DNA of 64,000 nucleotides from Branchiostoma belcheri (GCF_001625305.1 NW_017804131.1:1654419-1718418), one strand, 5' to 3'; numbered from the stretch's first letter, positions 39,733 to 49,907 are shown. Numbers and translations: made by a program. Notes: generated from the sequence alone by a model not told the origin.

Positions 39733-40667
39733 TCACCACGGCCTCCACATCTTCTCTGCTGTGGCGGGTACGGGTAGTCCGTACTTGGAGACGGTTTGGG
39801 GTGAGGTAGGGTTGGTAAGTCCGTGGAAGGTTGCCTCGGTTTTGATTTTTAGTCCGTTGGGTGAATGAGACTCAACAAGTCCGTAGGATTGTTGTGTGTA
39901 GACGGGGATGACGTGGCTGGGCACTTGGACGTGACTGGGCGACTGGCTGGGCAGCAGAACCGCGGGGATCCCGCCGTACATTGTCGTCTGGCCGGCCGGA
40001 GGACACGGGGCTTGCACGGGCGACAGTTGCACGTGCTGGCCGCCGGTGGGCGCGACGGGAACCTGGACCTGGACGGGCTGAGCGTGCGGGAACACTGCGG
40101 GCTGGGCGACGGGGTACGGCCCGGGACCGAGCGGGGCTGCAGCTCCCGGCCCAAGTGGTTGAGCAGCCGCTGCCTGACTTGGGTGTCCACGCTGTCAGTG
40201 GCGCCCAGGAAGCGGTTCACCTCCATCAGACACTCGTTGAAGCCGGCGCGGTACTGGCCGGGCAGGGACGGGTTCGTGTTGGCGGCGGCGGCGGCCAGCT
40301 GCTGCCTCTGCAGACTGCGGAGATGTTTGACGGTCATCTCCAGAATGTCGGCCTTCTCAAGCTTCGAGTGGGAGCTCTGTGGAGATAAAGAAAACTTCAT
40401 AAATACACGGTTCTACAAAACACAAGAACTTTATAAGAACACAAGTGTCAACCAAAACATTGAAGGAAGCCATAAAGTTGCCAAAATACAAGGAGAAATA
40501 CTTACATCTTTTTTGAGATCGGCAAGGATGAGGGCCTTGAGCTGGTTCAGGCTGTCGTTGATTCTAGCCCGGCGTCTCTTCTCCATGATCGGCTTGGAGG
40601 TCTTGCGGCTCTCGCTCGGACGCCTCACGATGAAGTCCGTAGAAGCGGGCATGTTGGCTACCTTCAT
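39733..40667 (-). CDS. hairy: Hairy/HES bHLH-Orange repressor, gene 2 (one-base frame break in last exon)
   Basis: Two exons on the minus strand: 40667-40506 (54 codons) and 40376-39733. Exon 1 holds [10 protein letters not shown]..., the basic region [14 protein letters not shown] and helix 1. Exon 2 resumes [19 protein letters not shown], then the Orange domain ([16 protein letters not shown]), and ends in WRPW before the stop. The coding exons total 806 bases, one short of a multiple of three. The frame that reads through LLNHLG differs from the one that reads [13 protein letters not shown] to WRPW; the switch falls at a GGG run (plus-strand 40150-40152). One missing G in the assembly would explain this simply; a real inactivating allele is the alternative. 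Compared with gene 1, introns 1 and 3 are absent and only the intron after LKKD remains. Expected role: nuclear repressor recruiting Groucho. With the lost base restored, about 268 aa. Confidence 0.9.
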
Positions 40668-40718
40668 GTTGTCAGGAGATCGCTGTAGTGTCGTCGCTGT
40701 GGTCGTCTGAGTTTGGTC

Positions 40719-40751
40719 TGAGGTAAATGGCCAAACGTACCTGTATTTATA
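40719..40751 (-). promoter_or_regulatory. TATA box and initiator of hairy gene 2
   Basis: On the minus strand TATAAATA occupies 40751-40744. The initiator-like TCAGACC has its A at 40719, 32 bases downstream of the first T. This gives a 5'UTR of about 50 bases before the ATG at 40667. Confidence 0.75.
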
Positions 40752-40814
40752 CAGAAATCCGTGAAAGGAAACAATAGAGGGTGACCCCCTAGCGCTCTCC
40801 TAATCTCTCACGCC

Positions 40815-40860
40815 ATTGGCTGAAACCACTGCATTGCCCTAATTCAGGGCCTCTGATTGG
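40815..40860 (-). promoter_or_regulatory. CCAAT boxes and TAATTCAGGGC element of hairy gene 2
   Basis: CCAAT on the minus strand occurs at 40815-40819 and 40856-40860. Plus-strand TAATTCAGGGC is at 40840-40850. The same 11-mer beside a CCAAT box is found upstream of hairy gene 1 (5200-5222), in the opposite order, and similarly placed relative to the CSL site (129 against 142 bases). Confidence 0.55.
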
Positions 40861-40947
40861 TCAGACTCGTGGTGTGAAGCGCTGAGAGGACCATCTGGTG
40901 GCATGTCGGCGTCAAGTGAAGCTGATAATGGCCGCTTTTTTCCCAGG

Positions 40948-41001
40948 CACGTGCAGGGGAGCCGTTCCCAGCCGCCAGGAGTGTGGGAACGCTCCACCCA
41001 C
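40948..41001. promoter_or_regulatory. Hairy gene 2 upstream module: CACGTG + CSL/Su(H) site + CCACCCAC
   Basis: CACGTG at 40948-40953, TGTGGGAA at 40982-40989 and CCACCCAC at 40994-41001, about 230-280 bases upstream of the predicted start. The spacing (34 and 12) matches the hairy gene 1 module (35 and 12). CSL is the DNA-binding partner of activated Notch; hairy proteins themselves can bind CACGTG. Confidence 0.7.
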
Positions 41002-41691
41002 CCGGCCTGACGCTGCTCAGTTCGGGACAGGTGACGGGAACACTCTAATGACGTGTGAACTGTTCTCAGGACACAGAGATCCGCGATGGCACCTTTTATA
41101 AGTACAACGGTTTGAAGTTGTGTTAGATCGATAAAAATAACTTTGTATTCAACCAGTGGTAAAAACCAATACCTTGGAAAATTGAAAAAAAAAAAACTTT
41201 CAAAAGTTTAAAGTTGATGTTGCAAGAAATTTGTTAAACAATCACGTAATGCTCATTTTACTCGATGCAAAATAAAGTTCTGGAAATATATGAAAATAAA
41301 ATAAAACAGTATAACCGGTGCTGTGTTGTGAGTATAATGATATCTCACAATCAAAACATTGGTAAGTTATGTACTTGGGAGATATTTTCTTACTACATGT
41401 ATTGCAATTGGAAACGCGATTTTACAAGAATGGACTTCATTCTTTACTCGTACACACGTACATTTGACTCCAAAGGTATCACCACGCACGTCGCGTGTCT
41501 GGCGTAAGGTTAGGTCCCACGGTACGGTTCTATGCCTGCGTCAATTTTTGACACAAGCGGGTCGTGTGTTAGGTCCACTTGCCTTTTGCGACAGAAGCCT
41601 GATAAGTATTGGCCTTTCAATAATTTCATTCTCTGGTGCTAAATTAGGGGTGCAAATGTGCTTGTCGCGTGTCTGACTAATGTGCAACATT

Positions 41692-41848
41692 TTCCCACAG
41701 CCCACAGCTTTGTACGTTCCGTTGTCTTCCACCCTCCGACCGGTTTTCCCACCATTCCCACGTCCCCTGAGTGCGAAAATTCCTTTGTGATGCCAGGAAA
41801 CCTGTTGGTGCGCCATTGTCGGCCTACTGCTACTACGGCGTTCCCACG
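41692..41848 (-). promoter_or_regulatory. Cluster of three further CSL/Su(H) consensus sites
   Basis: On the minus strand, TGTGGGAA at 41699-41692, CGTGGGAA at 41762-41755 and CGTGGGAA at 41848-41841. CGTGGGAA is the textbook high-affinity CSL site. A weaker GGTGGGAA lies at 41753-41746. All lie about 1.0-1.1 kb upstream of the predicted start of hairy gene 2, in the orientation of that gene. Confidence 0.55.
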
Positions 41849-42507
41849 ACCCTCTTTTTCTTATGCAAAATTTGGCGCGAAAAATGGGCCATTGTGTCAT
41901 CATCATCGTCACAATGTTCGGACGTCGAGCTGACCTGCCATCTGTCGTCCAATGTCACAATAACGTCACGTGATCAAAGATGGCGGACACACAGGATGGC
42001 GCAACATTCATGGCGAAGTTGTTATTTGTGCGTCTTTTGTAGCGACACGCGACTGTGGTTCGCACCTATTCTTTCTACCATACATAACAATTGATATTGC
42101 AGCGAGTGAAAAATGAAAAAAAATGAATATAGAAAATAGTAAGGAATGCTTCAAATGTGGTCATAGAGGGATAGAGCACAATGTAACAGTTGCGTACTTA
42201 TGATGCACCAAGGAGTGATAGAACGTCCTTGGATGCACAGCAAGGAAACATCTGAGATCTATCATGTTAGAAACTTAACTCTTTTTCCCTGATATTCATT
42301 TCATTGTAGAAAAACATGATGAAAACTACTTTCCGACACTTTTTTTTATTAAGAGACCTTGCACTTTTAGCGAAACTTTTGGATAATAGAAACTTCCGTC
42401 TGTAACTTATAGTGTAAGTTTATGCAACCTCCCCCAAACATTTTTCTTCTATGTAAAAGCGAAAGAAGATCAATGTCTGACCAAAATTTCAACGACTGCA
42501 CGCAACA

Positions 42508-42580
42508 GCCGCGATAGCTCAGTTGGGAGAGCGTTAGACTGAAGATCTAAAGGTCCCTGGTTCAATCCCAGGTCGTGGCA
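42508..42580 (+). tRNA. tRNA-Phe, anticodon GAA
   Basis: The 73-base sequence folds into a full cloverleaf. Acceptor GCCGCGA pairs with TCGTGGC (one G-T) and is followed by discriminator A. D arm GCTC...GAGC. Anticodon stem TTAGA/TCTAA with loop CTGAAGA, so the anticodon is GAA (Phe). T arm CCTGG TTCAATC CCAGG. The internal A box (TAGCTCAGTTGG) and B box (GGTTCAATCCC) are intact, no intron is present and CCA is not encoded. It appears functional and stands alone between hairy gene 2 and the noncoding array. Confidence 0.97.
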
Positions 42581-42584
42581 GAAC

Positions 42585-42589
42585 TTTTT
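42585..42589 (+). terminator. Pol III terminator of tRNA-Phe
   Basis: A run of five T starts four bases after the tRNA end, the usual RNA polymerase III stop. Confidence 0.85.
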
Positions 42590-43055
42590 CGACAAGTTGA
42601 AGCACCGTATCGGTCTGTATTGCACAAGTCACTGGTATGTTGGTATTTTCTCATATGACTGTAACCGTCAAAGTTCGAGCTTTTATCCGGTGATCCGGTT
42701 TCTTTTTAGTCGTTGCAAAAGTTCCATAAGTATCTTATACCGCTCACTGGTACGAGTATTTAGAAGCCAATGCTACCATAGACGGTCATGTATTGTGTGG
42801 CGAACCATTGTTCCTTGATCAGATGAGTCGGCAAATGACCGACAGATTTGAGAAATGATGATCTATGCGATCGTGAAGTTCTCCTTGCTCCTATCTCTGT
42901 CATCTGCTGACGGGTCATTCCTCGTAATGTAGAATAAACACTTTGACTGGTGGCCTTGATGGGAAAATGATGACACATGAGATAGCTGGACAGATAAGTC
43001 TCAGGCGGATTACCGACACATTCCCAGCGTGGCAGGAGATTTTGTACTTATGCTA

Positions 43056-43212
43056 CAAACAGAGATTGTGGGGAATAATCGTTACCTTTTTATATATGGC
43101 CGTTTTTTTTGCCCTGATCCGTCGGTGGCCGCGGAGCTTCTCTGGCTAATGGATACTGTCTGGCCAATTTGATACTGTCTTTTTGCCACCGAGAGGGATC
43201 TGCTTGGAGATT
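43056..43212 (-). mobile_element. MITE, CTCCAAGCAGA family, type E
   Basis: Read on the minus strand it begins aatctccaagcagatccct, then ggtggcaaaaagacagtat, caaattggcca, and later cggccatatataaaaaggta, ending near aatctctgttt. It is homologous to 14716-14857 and 25541-25715. Confidence 0.8.
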
Positions 43213-45311
43213 AACAAACCGTGCCAATGTTTTCACGCGTATCGTCCAAGGGACGTTTTCAAAGACTTCCGAAACAACGTCACTGTCGGTAATTAGAGGT
43301 CACAGGCACCGCCGAGTTAAACTGATGACAGTGGAGAAATGGGATTAACTAGTCCGCCGTAATGGACTCAAGATCGGATTAAAAGATGTCTCGTGTCCTT
43401 ATTGGGCACAGATGACTTAGTTTGACTCTATATATTATTCATATTACGTGGTATCTGACTAATCTGAGTGAAAAACTTTGCCGTCGTTTGCTCAGTATTT
43501 TGATGACTTGTCTACAGGAATGGTCGACGTACTATACTACCAATAGAAGTTTCAAAGTTTGGAAAGACGGTAAGACAAAGTTTTTGAGATGGAACATAGC
43601 CGCATCCAACAGAGATACCTTATGATTGACTTAAGATCGCGTGGAGATTGTTTTTGTTTCTGTTTCTGTTTGATCAATCCATCATGATCCATCTTCAGAC
43701 TCGGCGCTGAGGTGGAGGAATAACTACGATATCGCCCTCATACGGAGTACCTGCACAATGCCATGTCACGGGAGAGGTACCGCACTTCCCTCCCTGTCAA
43801 ACACACGTCCTTCTCCTGGTGACCGAAGGCCCACAAGAGACCTATCCGTCAGGAGGTTTCAAACTTGTGGATAACTGTAAATGTCACAGGTTTACATGTA
43901 CACATGCCGTTATGCGAACTAGATGTACAAGAGGAGGGTCATCTTTGGATTATATTTTCATTTCCCTATCGTACAAATATGGTATACGTATTTTCAACTG
44001 TAATGCACAAAGTGTACATGAACTTCACCATAATCTATTGTTCTTGAAAGCTGTTGTAAAGCACTGCTTTCTATGATCATGACAGAAAGGCGAGATTACT
44101 AGTATTTTGAGAACCCATTAGAGACAGAATCGCAGCATTTCTTATCACGTATGTGCGAAACGCCGAGTGATAATCAGTGGGCTGGGTTCACACCTACTCG
44201 ATAATTTTTCTTGTTCAGACGTACGTTATAGACGATCATGAACTCCAGAACAGATCATTAAAAAAGAATGAAAGTATATATGGATGGAGAAATGTTTATG
44301 GAGCTTGAGATAACTTTGTGCATTTGTAATTTTGGTTCACTAGATCTGGATGTCGTACCTACGAAACTTTCCCCTAACATTCTGCTGACGTTGTCCCCAT
44401 TGAAACTACTGACTAAACCCTTTATTCACGTCTCATTATCTTCAAGATGACTAGCTTTAAAGTAATTGTCTGTCTTTGGAGACTTTTCCTCTCGGAAAGT
44501 CAAAATTATGGGTAGTTATCGATGGTTGAGCGGAGGACATCAGAGCAAATTAATTGTGGTTAATGTGGCCTCGGCCTGTGGTGTCATCATTCTTCTTCTC
44601 CCCGATGACTTTTCTGCGTTGTCACGGGAATCATGGCGGGAGGGGGAGGGGTGATTTTGACAGTGTCCTTTGATGAAGATGAAGGAGGTCGGCAGATGTT
44701 TGTAACTTTTTCCCCTCCGCGTCCTTTCAGGTCCCACACGAGTCGCACAATACCGTTACAAACCGATGCAAATGTCACCAATTACGAGTGTTAGTATTTC
44801 TCTCCAAAGCTATTTGTTCAACTTTGACGGAAGAATTTTGGTAGCTTCAATGTAGTAAAAGGACAAAACAGGTAGAACTTTGTTAACTCACAGGAAATAC
44901 ACAAAGAATTACCACTGAAGACGGGATGTGTCTCTCCAACTTTATTTAGCCGCTAGCCGCAATTTTCTCTCTCTTTCTGAGTTTCTCACCCTCGTCTTCT
45001 TTCGCTTTCTTTCAGTATGGTATTGCATTATATTTGATACAAACTTTCACTACTACAACAGCCTTTGACATGAACGTACTAGAATTACAGAGGTTTGTGA
45101 CTTTTGAATTTTACACAGTCTGTAAATCTTACTTTTTGTGTGTACTGCCATCAATGCAGATTTTACTTTGTCACAAAATGTATCGATCACGCCTCTTACC
45201 CATCTTAATTTCACAGACAAGCTCCGAATATTAGTAAGCTACGAAGACGCTTCAAATGCCCATTGTACGTAACCCACTGATCAACTTGTACACAGTTCAG
45301 CAAAACTTTAG

Positions 45312-45531
45312 AAACTCAGAAGATCGATTGAGTTTATCATGACGTCTCATACGTCATCATTTCCCCCCAGGCGGCCCCGACTTTGAATCAAAGATGTGGT
45401 GTTGGCGAGGGTTCGGTGTCCGCAGTTTGTGACAGATCAACAGAACCGGAAGGTCACAGGAGAACCATTCGTCAAACTTTCACATTCGTCTTCGTTCGTC
45501 AAACTTGTCGGCTGACGAAGATGTAACGTTT
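45312..45531. repeat. Block 1, copy A (paired with 47644-47881)
   Basis: The stretch starts aaactcagaagatcgat and contains tgacgtctcatacgtcat, two CRE/ATF-like half palindromes. It continues aggcggccccgactttgaat and ends gacgaagatgtaacgttt. About nine in ten bases match 47644-47881, which carries a short extra repeat of the cgttcatcaaacttg word. Confidence 0.85.
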
Positions 45532-45901
45532 ATTGGAAGAGAGGCGTTGATCAGTGAGCAACCGGTGTCACTGGCAAACGACAACTTTTGACAACTTCTT
45601 TTGTTTATCGCGTTTTTGTAACACAACAAGGATAACCGCATAGTTTCCCCGCTACTGAACAGCGTATATGGTTGGATGGGAAAACACCCAGAAAACTATC
45701 GCCACAGGACATAGACCATGCAAAGACTCTGAGTCTGTGTGGAGTTCACCTTTGTCATCGTAGGCTCGACACACTCTATAAGAATTTTGACTAGAAAACT
45801 GGTTTCAAGCTAGGACTGTGAAAAAATGTTTATCATAAGAGCGATCGAGGCTTTGGCCTCCCCAGTTTAAATAGAACTTATCCCTGGTTAATACTGCAGG
45901 A

Positions 45902-45935
45902 GGTGTGTGTGTGTGTGTCACTGTGTGTGTGTGTG
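45902..45935. repeat. GT microsatellite
   Basis: Two GT runs separated by cac form a simple repeat of about 34 bases. Confidence 0.9.
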
Positions 45936-46170
45936 GAGGGGTGTGGGTCGTGATAGATCGGTCTCAAGGTGCCTCAGTAGGTGACGGGCACAGCATGACA
46001 CATTTTGTTATGTTTTCCGTATGTCAAGTTGTCGTGCAATTTGAGTGATGCACGCAAGTCAAGTGTTTTTTTTTTAAAAAGGGTTTAAATGTATGTATTA
46101 CTATAAACCTGAACAGCGACGATGGCATGTTCCTACATTATTGCACTTGCCACCTAAATTTCTATTTGCT

Positions 46171-46314
46171 TAGCTTCGGGAAGCGATTGGAAAGAACAGA
46201 GATTGAATTGGCAAAACAGACAGTGTTCTCGGACTAACTCCCCTGGCATATTATCTGTCTATTTGGCCTATCTCTCTCTCTTTCCGGCCGCTTCCCGAAG
46301 CCTGGTAAAGGCTA
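46171..46314. mobile_element. MITE, AGCCTGGTAGAGGCTA family (type B)
   Basis: It starts agcttcgggaagcgattgg and ends ccgcttcccgaagcctggta, aaggcta. The interior has ctggcatattatctgtctat and the ggcaaaacagacag inverse. The corresponding place in the next array unit (about 48500-48804) also carries type B, so the insertion predates the duplication. Confidence 0.8.
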
Positions 46315-46551
46315 GTATTTGCTAACCCCAGAGGCGTCGTGTTGCTCACATGGTTCATTGTTCCCGTCATTGCCACATTGGTGTGAAATACCACTTCGGT
46401 AATCGAGGGGCTGGCTTCACACCTACCCGTTAGTTATCTTCGACGGTCATAAAAACCTACTCTACAATGGTCCACAAAACACACGTGACGTTTGTTTGTA
46501 AACTGCATTCGTAGCGATGGGAAGATGACAGACTCGAGACGGATTTCTACC

Positions 46552-46617
46552 GGTTTCGACTTTAATTCAGTCTTTATCAAGAATGGTTTCGACTTTAATT
46601 CAGTCTTTATCAAGAAT
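46552..46617. repeat. Perfect 33-bp tandem duplication
   Basis: The unit beginning ggtttcgactttaattcag and ending tttatcaagaat is present twice without a mismatch (46552-46584 and 46585-46617). Confidence 0.95.
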
Positions 46618-46800
46618 GTTTGAAATTATGTTTGTTTGTAAACTGATTCCGCTGTAAAAAATGAAATATCATGTTAAAAGTTAACTCTGTGGTGATAAAA
46701 CAACCAGAAGACAGAAAACTAAGGAGCAGATGCGATATTTAAATGTATTTCTAGCCAGGCCAAATGTTTTCTGTTTTATGCTGATGGCCATATACAGTCG

Positions 46801-47041
46801 CTGGGAGAGGACTTGGCCCATATCAACAGATGTCATTAACTCTCACTAATTACCTCCATTAACTGTCAGACACTTCATTCTGCCAGGGAGGGGCGCAAAG
46901 GGACAAACAATTAACACGTCAGCAAATATGTATAAAAATTCATGATGCAGGCAGATGTTTGTCAGTTTTGTTTCCTTGTTATTTTTCCCGCGACAAGTCT
47001 GAGACAATAGCGGAACAAACCGATACAAATCTGGACAGGCA
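46801..47041. repeat. Block 2, copy A (nearly identical to 49069-49307)
   Basis: About 240 bases from ctgggagaggac to ctggacaggcaa match the second copy with only a handful of differences, while most sequence on either side has diverged strongly. It contains the unit core (ggcagatgtttgt...) and homeodomain-like taattac words. No conserved coding frame is convincing: both copies keep a minus-strand open frame, but only because the DNA itself is almost identical. Confidence 0.9.
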
Positions 47042-47643
47042 ATAAAAGTTAGCACTGTCTAAAGTACTCATTTCTCTGTATATTACGAAGTGGATATAGA
47101 CCTGAAGTAGTTCAAGCTAGCTATAGATGAGATTATCTGCATCTGTGTCTAATCCGGAGATCGGAGCCGACGGATTAGGGGTCGATCTGTCAGGCTTATC
47201 GTATTCATCTTCTCAGTTTGGTCATAGCGGAAACTAAACCAGATTATCATAAAGACACCGCATCTTTACGAATTTCCTTTTTTTTTACAAGTTGTACAGG
47301 TTTCAACTAATAATCACAGTTTGCTGAAGATAACCCTTACAGGTGATGTCAACATTGAAGCTATGGAATGCTACGTCGGTACCAATCAATGTTTACGTTG
47401 GGAAGAAAAACACAAATACAAAAGCTGTAAGATGCTACCGGAAACAGGGTAAAGAACATAGTAGATTTTTCAGGCAGATGCTACTCTGTCTTCTGTCTTT
47501 TGCTTCACTGCATAAAATACATCAATCACCCTCTCGCTCATCTCTCTAATCTTGTATGCGCCATTAATTAGGATCCGCATACTCTAAAAAACTAAACAAT
47601 AAACGGGACTGACTAAGTTCTGCACAGTTGGCTGATACTTTTC

Positions 47644-47881
47644 AAACTCAGAAGATCGATCGAGTTTATCATGACGTCTCATACGTCATCATTTTCCCCC
47701 AGGCGGCCCCGACTTTGAATCAAAGATGTGGTGTTGGCGAGGGTTCGGTGTCCGCAGTTTGTGACAGATCAACAGGCCGGGAAGGTCACAGGAGAACCAT
47801 TCGTCAAATCTTCACATTCGTCTTCGTTCATCAAACTTGTCTCCGTTCATCAGACTTGACGTTTGACGAAGACGTAACGTT
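47644..47881. repeat. Block 1, copy B
   Basis: Second copy of the block at 45312-45531, offset by 2332 bases. It keeps the paired CRE/ATF-like words (tgacgtctcatacgtcat). It differs by scattered substitutions and one short internal gain near the 3' end. Confidence 0.85.
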
Positions 47882-48499
47882 TCTCCTATATGTTAGGTTC
47901 CTCAGTGAGTCATTGAAATACTAGTAAAAGAAAACAAAACAGAAGTGTTTCTTTATTTCACAGTGGGTTTATGTTATTGGTATAAAACATAAAACCTACT
48001 AAAATGCCACACTTTTCTTGCCATCTCAACTGCGCTAGTACAGAAATTTAGTTCTTTTTCCTACTTATTGCGGCAAATGCGCGTTAGCTATATTATCTAA
48101 TTATAAAGGAACACACTAGTACTTAACGGAGACTGATAAGTGTGGACAATTGTACGTAGATTCTTGCTATGCGAACCTCCTTCCTTTTATTATTGTCATT
48201 CAGAATCGCTGTATGGCCACCATACAAGTGTAAAACATAACGGTTACCCCCACTTTCGCTCCTTGGGTTTTGCATCTCGACTGCCCTGGACCCCACCTAA
48301 CTCCGGTATCACAGGAGGGTCGTGATGGATAAGTCCCATGATGTTTGTGATATATCGATATACTGTACTGGGTTTACAACAATTTGAACAAATTAAAGTC
48401 CACGACCACTACACACTTATCATTGTTTTAATCAGTTCACCACAAATGTTTGCCAATATACTTAAACTGATGCCAACTCGTAAAAGCGCACGCTGAAGA

Positions 48500-48804
48500 G
48501 GTTAACTGTACTCGAGGTTAACTGTTAACTGTTAGCGAACTAACTACCCTGGAATTTTATCTGTCTACTCTCCAAGCAGAGGTTTAGGTTTTGGCTTATT
48601 TTTGGCTTGTTTTTAGGCTATCTTACCGGTGTTTCGGTTTTGCACTGGGTTGGCGTTAACAAATTCCAGTGCAAAAAAAAAACGAATAAAAGAAGCCTAA
48701 AACACGCCAAAAATAAGCCAAAACCCAAACCTCTGCTTAGAGAGTATTGCCTGTGTGGCCCGTTTCTACTCTTTCCAGCCGCCTCTGAAGCCTGGTAGAG
48801 GCTA
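48500..48804. mobile_element. Type B MITE copy split by a nested type A insertion
   Basis: Left remnant ctaccctggaattttatctg, then the inserted element, then gtttctactctttccagccg and gaagcctggtagaggcta. Outer limits on the left are degenerate. The host element sits at the place of the array unit matching 46171-46314. Confidence 0.75.
48568..48744. mobile_element. MITE, CTCCAAGCAGA family, type A, nested, TA target duplication
   Basis: A 177-bp element starts ctctccaagcagaggtttag and ends aacctctgcttagagag. It is flanked by TA at 48566-48567 and 48745-48746. It interrupts a type B element at the word atctgtcta, which is continuous in the other type B copies, so both the insertion and the TA duplication are visible. 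Confidence 0.88.
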
Positions 48805-49068
48805 AACTCGTAAGCTTGATCTTGTTCGGACTAGTCTATTGTTGATGTTGCCACATTAGCATGAAGTAATAATGGAGGGGCAGTCCTGGCACTTAGGTGC
48901 TAAATGTGGAAGAAAGGTTTATAAGCGTTTTAATGGCATTTAAGAAGGGACAAAACTAAACATTGTAGAAAAGGGAGAACGACATTTGGTTTGCCGCTAA
49001 GGCAACAAGACGTCGTTAAAAGAAAAAGATTTTTCATTAAACTTTTTTGCCGATGTCCTTACGAGTAA

Positions 49069-49307
49069 CTGGAAGAGGACGGCCCATATCAACAGATGTC
49101 ATTAACTCTCACTAATTACCTCCATTAACTGTCAGACGCTTCATTCTGCCAGGGAGGGGCGCAAAGGGACAAACAATTAACACGTCAGCAAATATGTATA
49201 AAAATTCATGATGCAGGCAGATGTTTGTCAGTTTTGTTTCCTTGTTATTTTTCCCGCGACAAGTCTGAGACAATAGCGGAACAAACCGATACAAATCTGG
49301 ACAGGCA
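49069..49307. repeat. Block 2, copy B
   Basis: Partner of 46801-47041, offset by about 2268 bases. Apart from differences at the first 15 bases and a single substitution near the cagacrcttc word, the two are the same over more than 200 bases. Confidence 0.9.
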
Positions 49308-49907
49308 AAATGTGTAACTTTTCTAGAATTCCACCGGCCTGATATCGTAGCATAGCTAACCAAAAAGACGGCGTTGCGTCCTTGTAAGATTATCCACATC
49401 TCTGTGTCTAATCTGGGGATTTTAGGAGACGGATTAAGCGTCGATCTGCCACGTTCATCTTCTTTGTCTCTTCAGGTTGCTCACAGCGGAAACAAAGACA
49501 GATTGTTATGAAAATAACCGGCGTAGTGCCAAGTACAATGGGCTTATGGCCATTGTTATGTTGTCTCAAAGCAACTCTTACGCGAAGTTTCTCCTCAAAG
49601 GTAAAAAAAGTAGAAGTTGGCAGCCTAGTGGTAAATGTACACTGGGTCATACATTGTTCCTGCACATATCTAACACATAAAAACGAAACAGGACAATGTT
49701 TTGTACATGTACATGTGGATCTCCTAGTAGATGCAATGAGCTTTCAATAATGCATTGATAGAAGCAACATGATACAGTTAGCAGCATTGTACTTCAACAT
49801 TCAGGTCTGGTGGACATCTATGGTGTAGTCATGATGCATGTGTTTGTAATAGACTCTGTCTGTAACACCTTTCTGAGGGAAGTCACTCCGTCAAGTTTGA
49901 TGTACCG

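Noticed and set aside
40964-40989. Paired CSL site (SPS) upstream of hairy gene 2
   Set aside because: The leftward word (gttccca) misses the consensus and the two face away from each other, unlike the known head-to-head paired site.
46846-49399. Conserved minus-strand frame in both block 2 copies
   Set aside because: The two frames agree only because the DNA is almost identical. There is no excess of silent change and no known domain.
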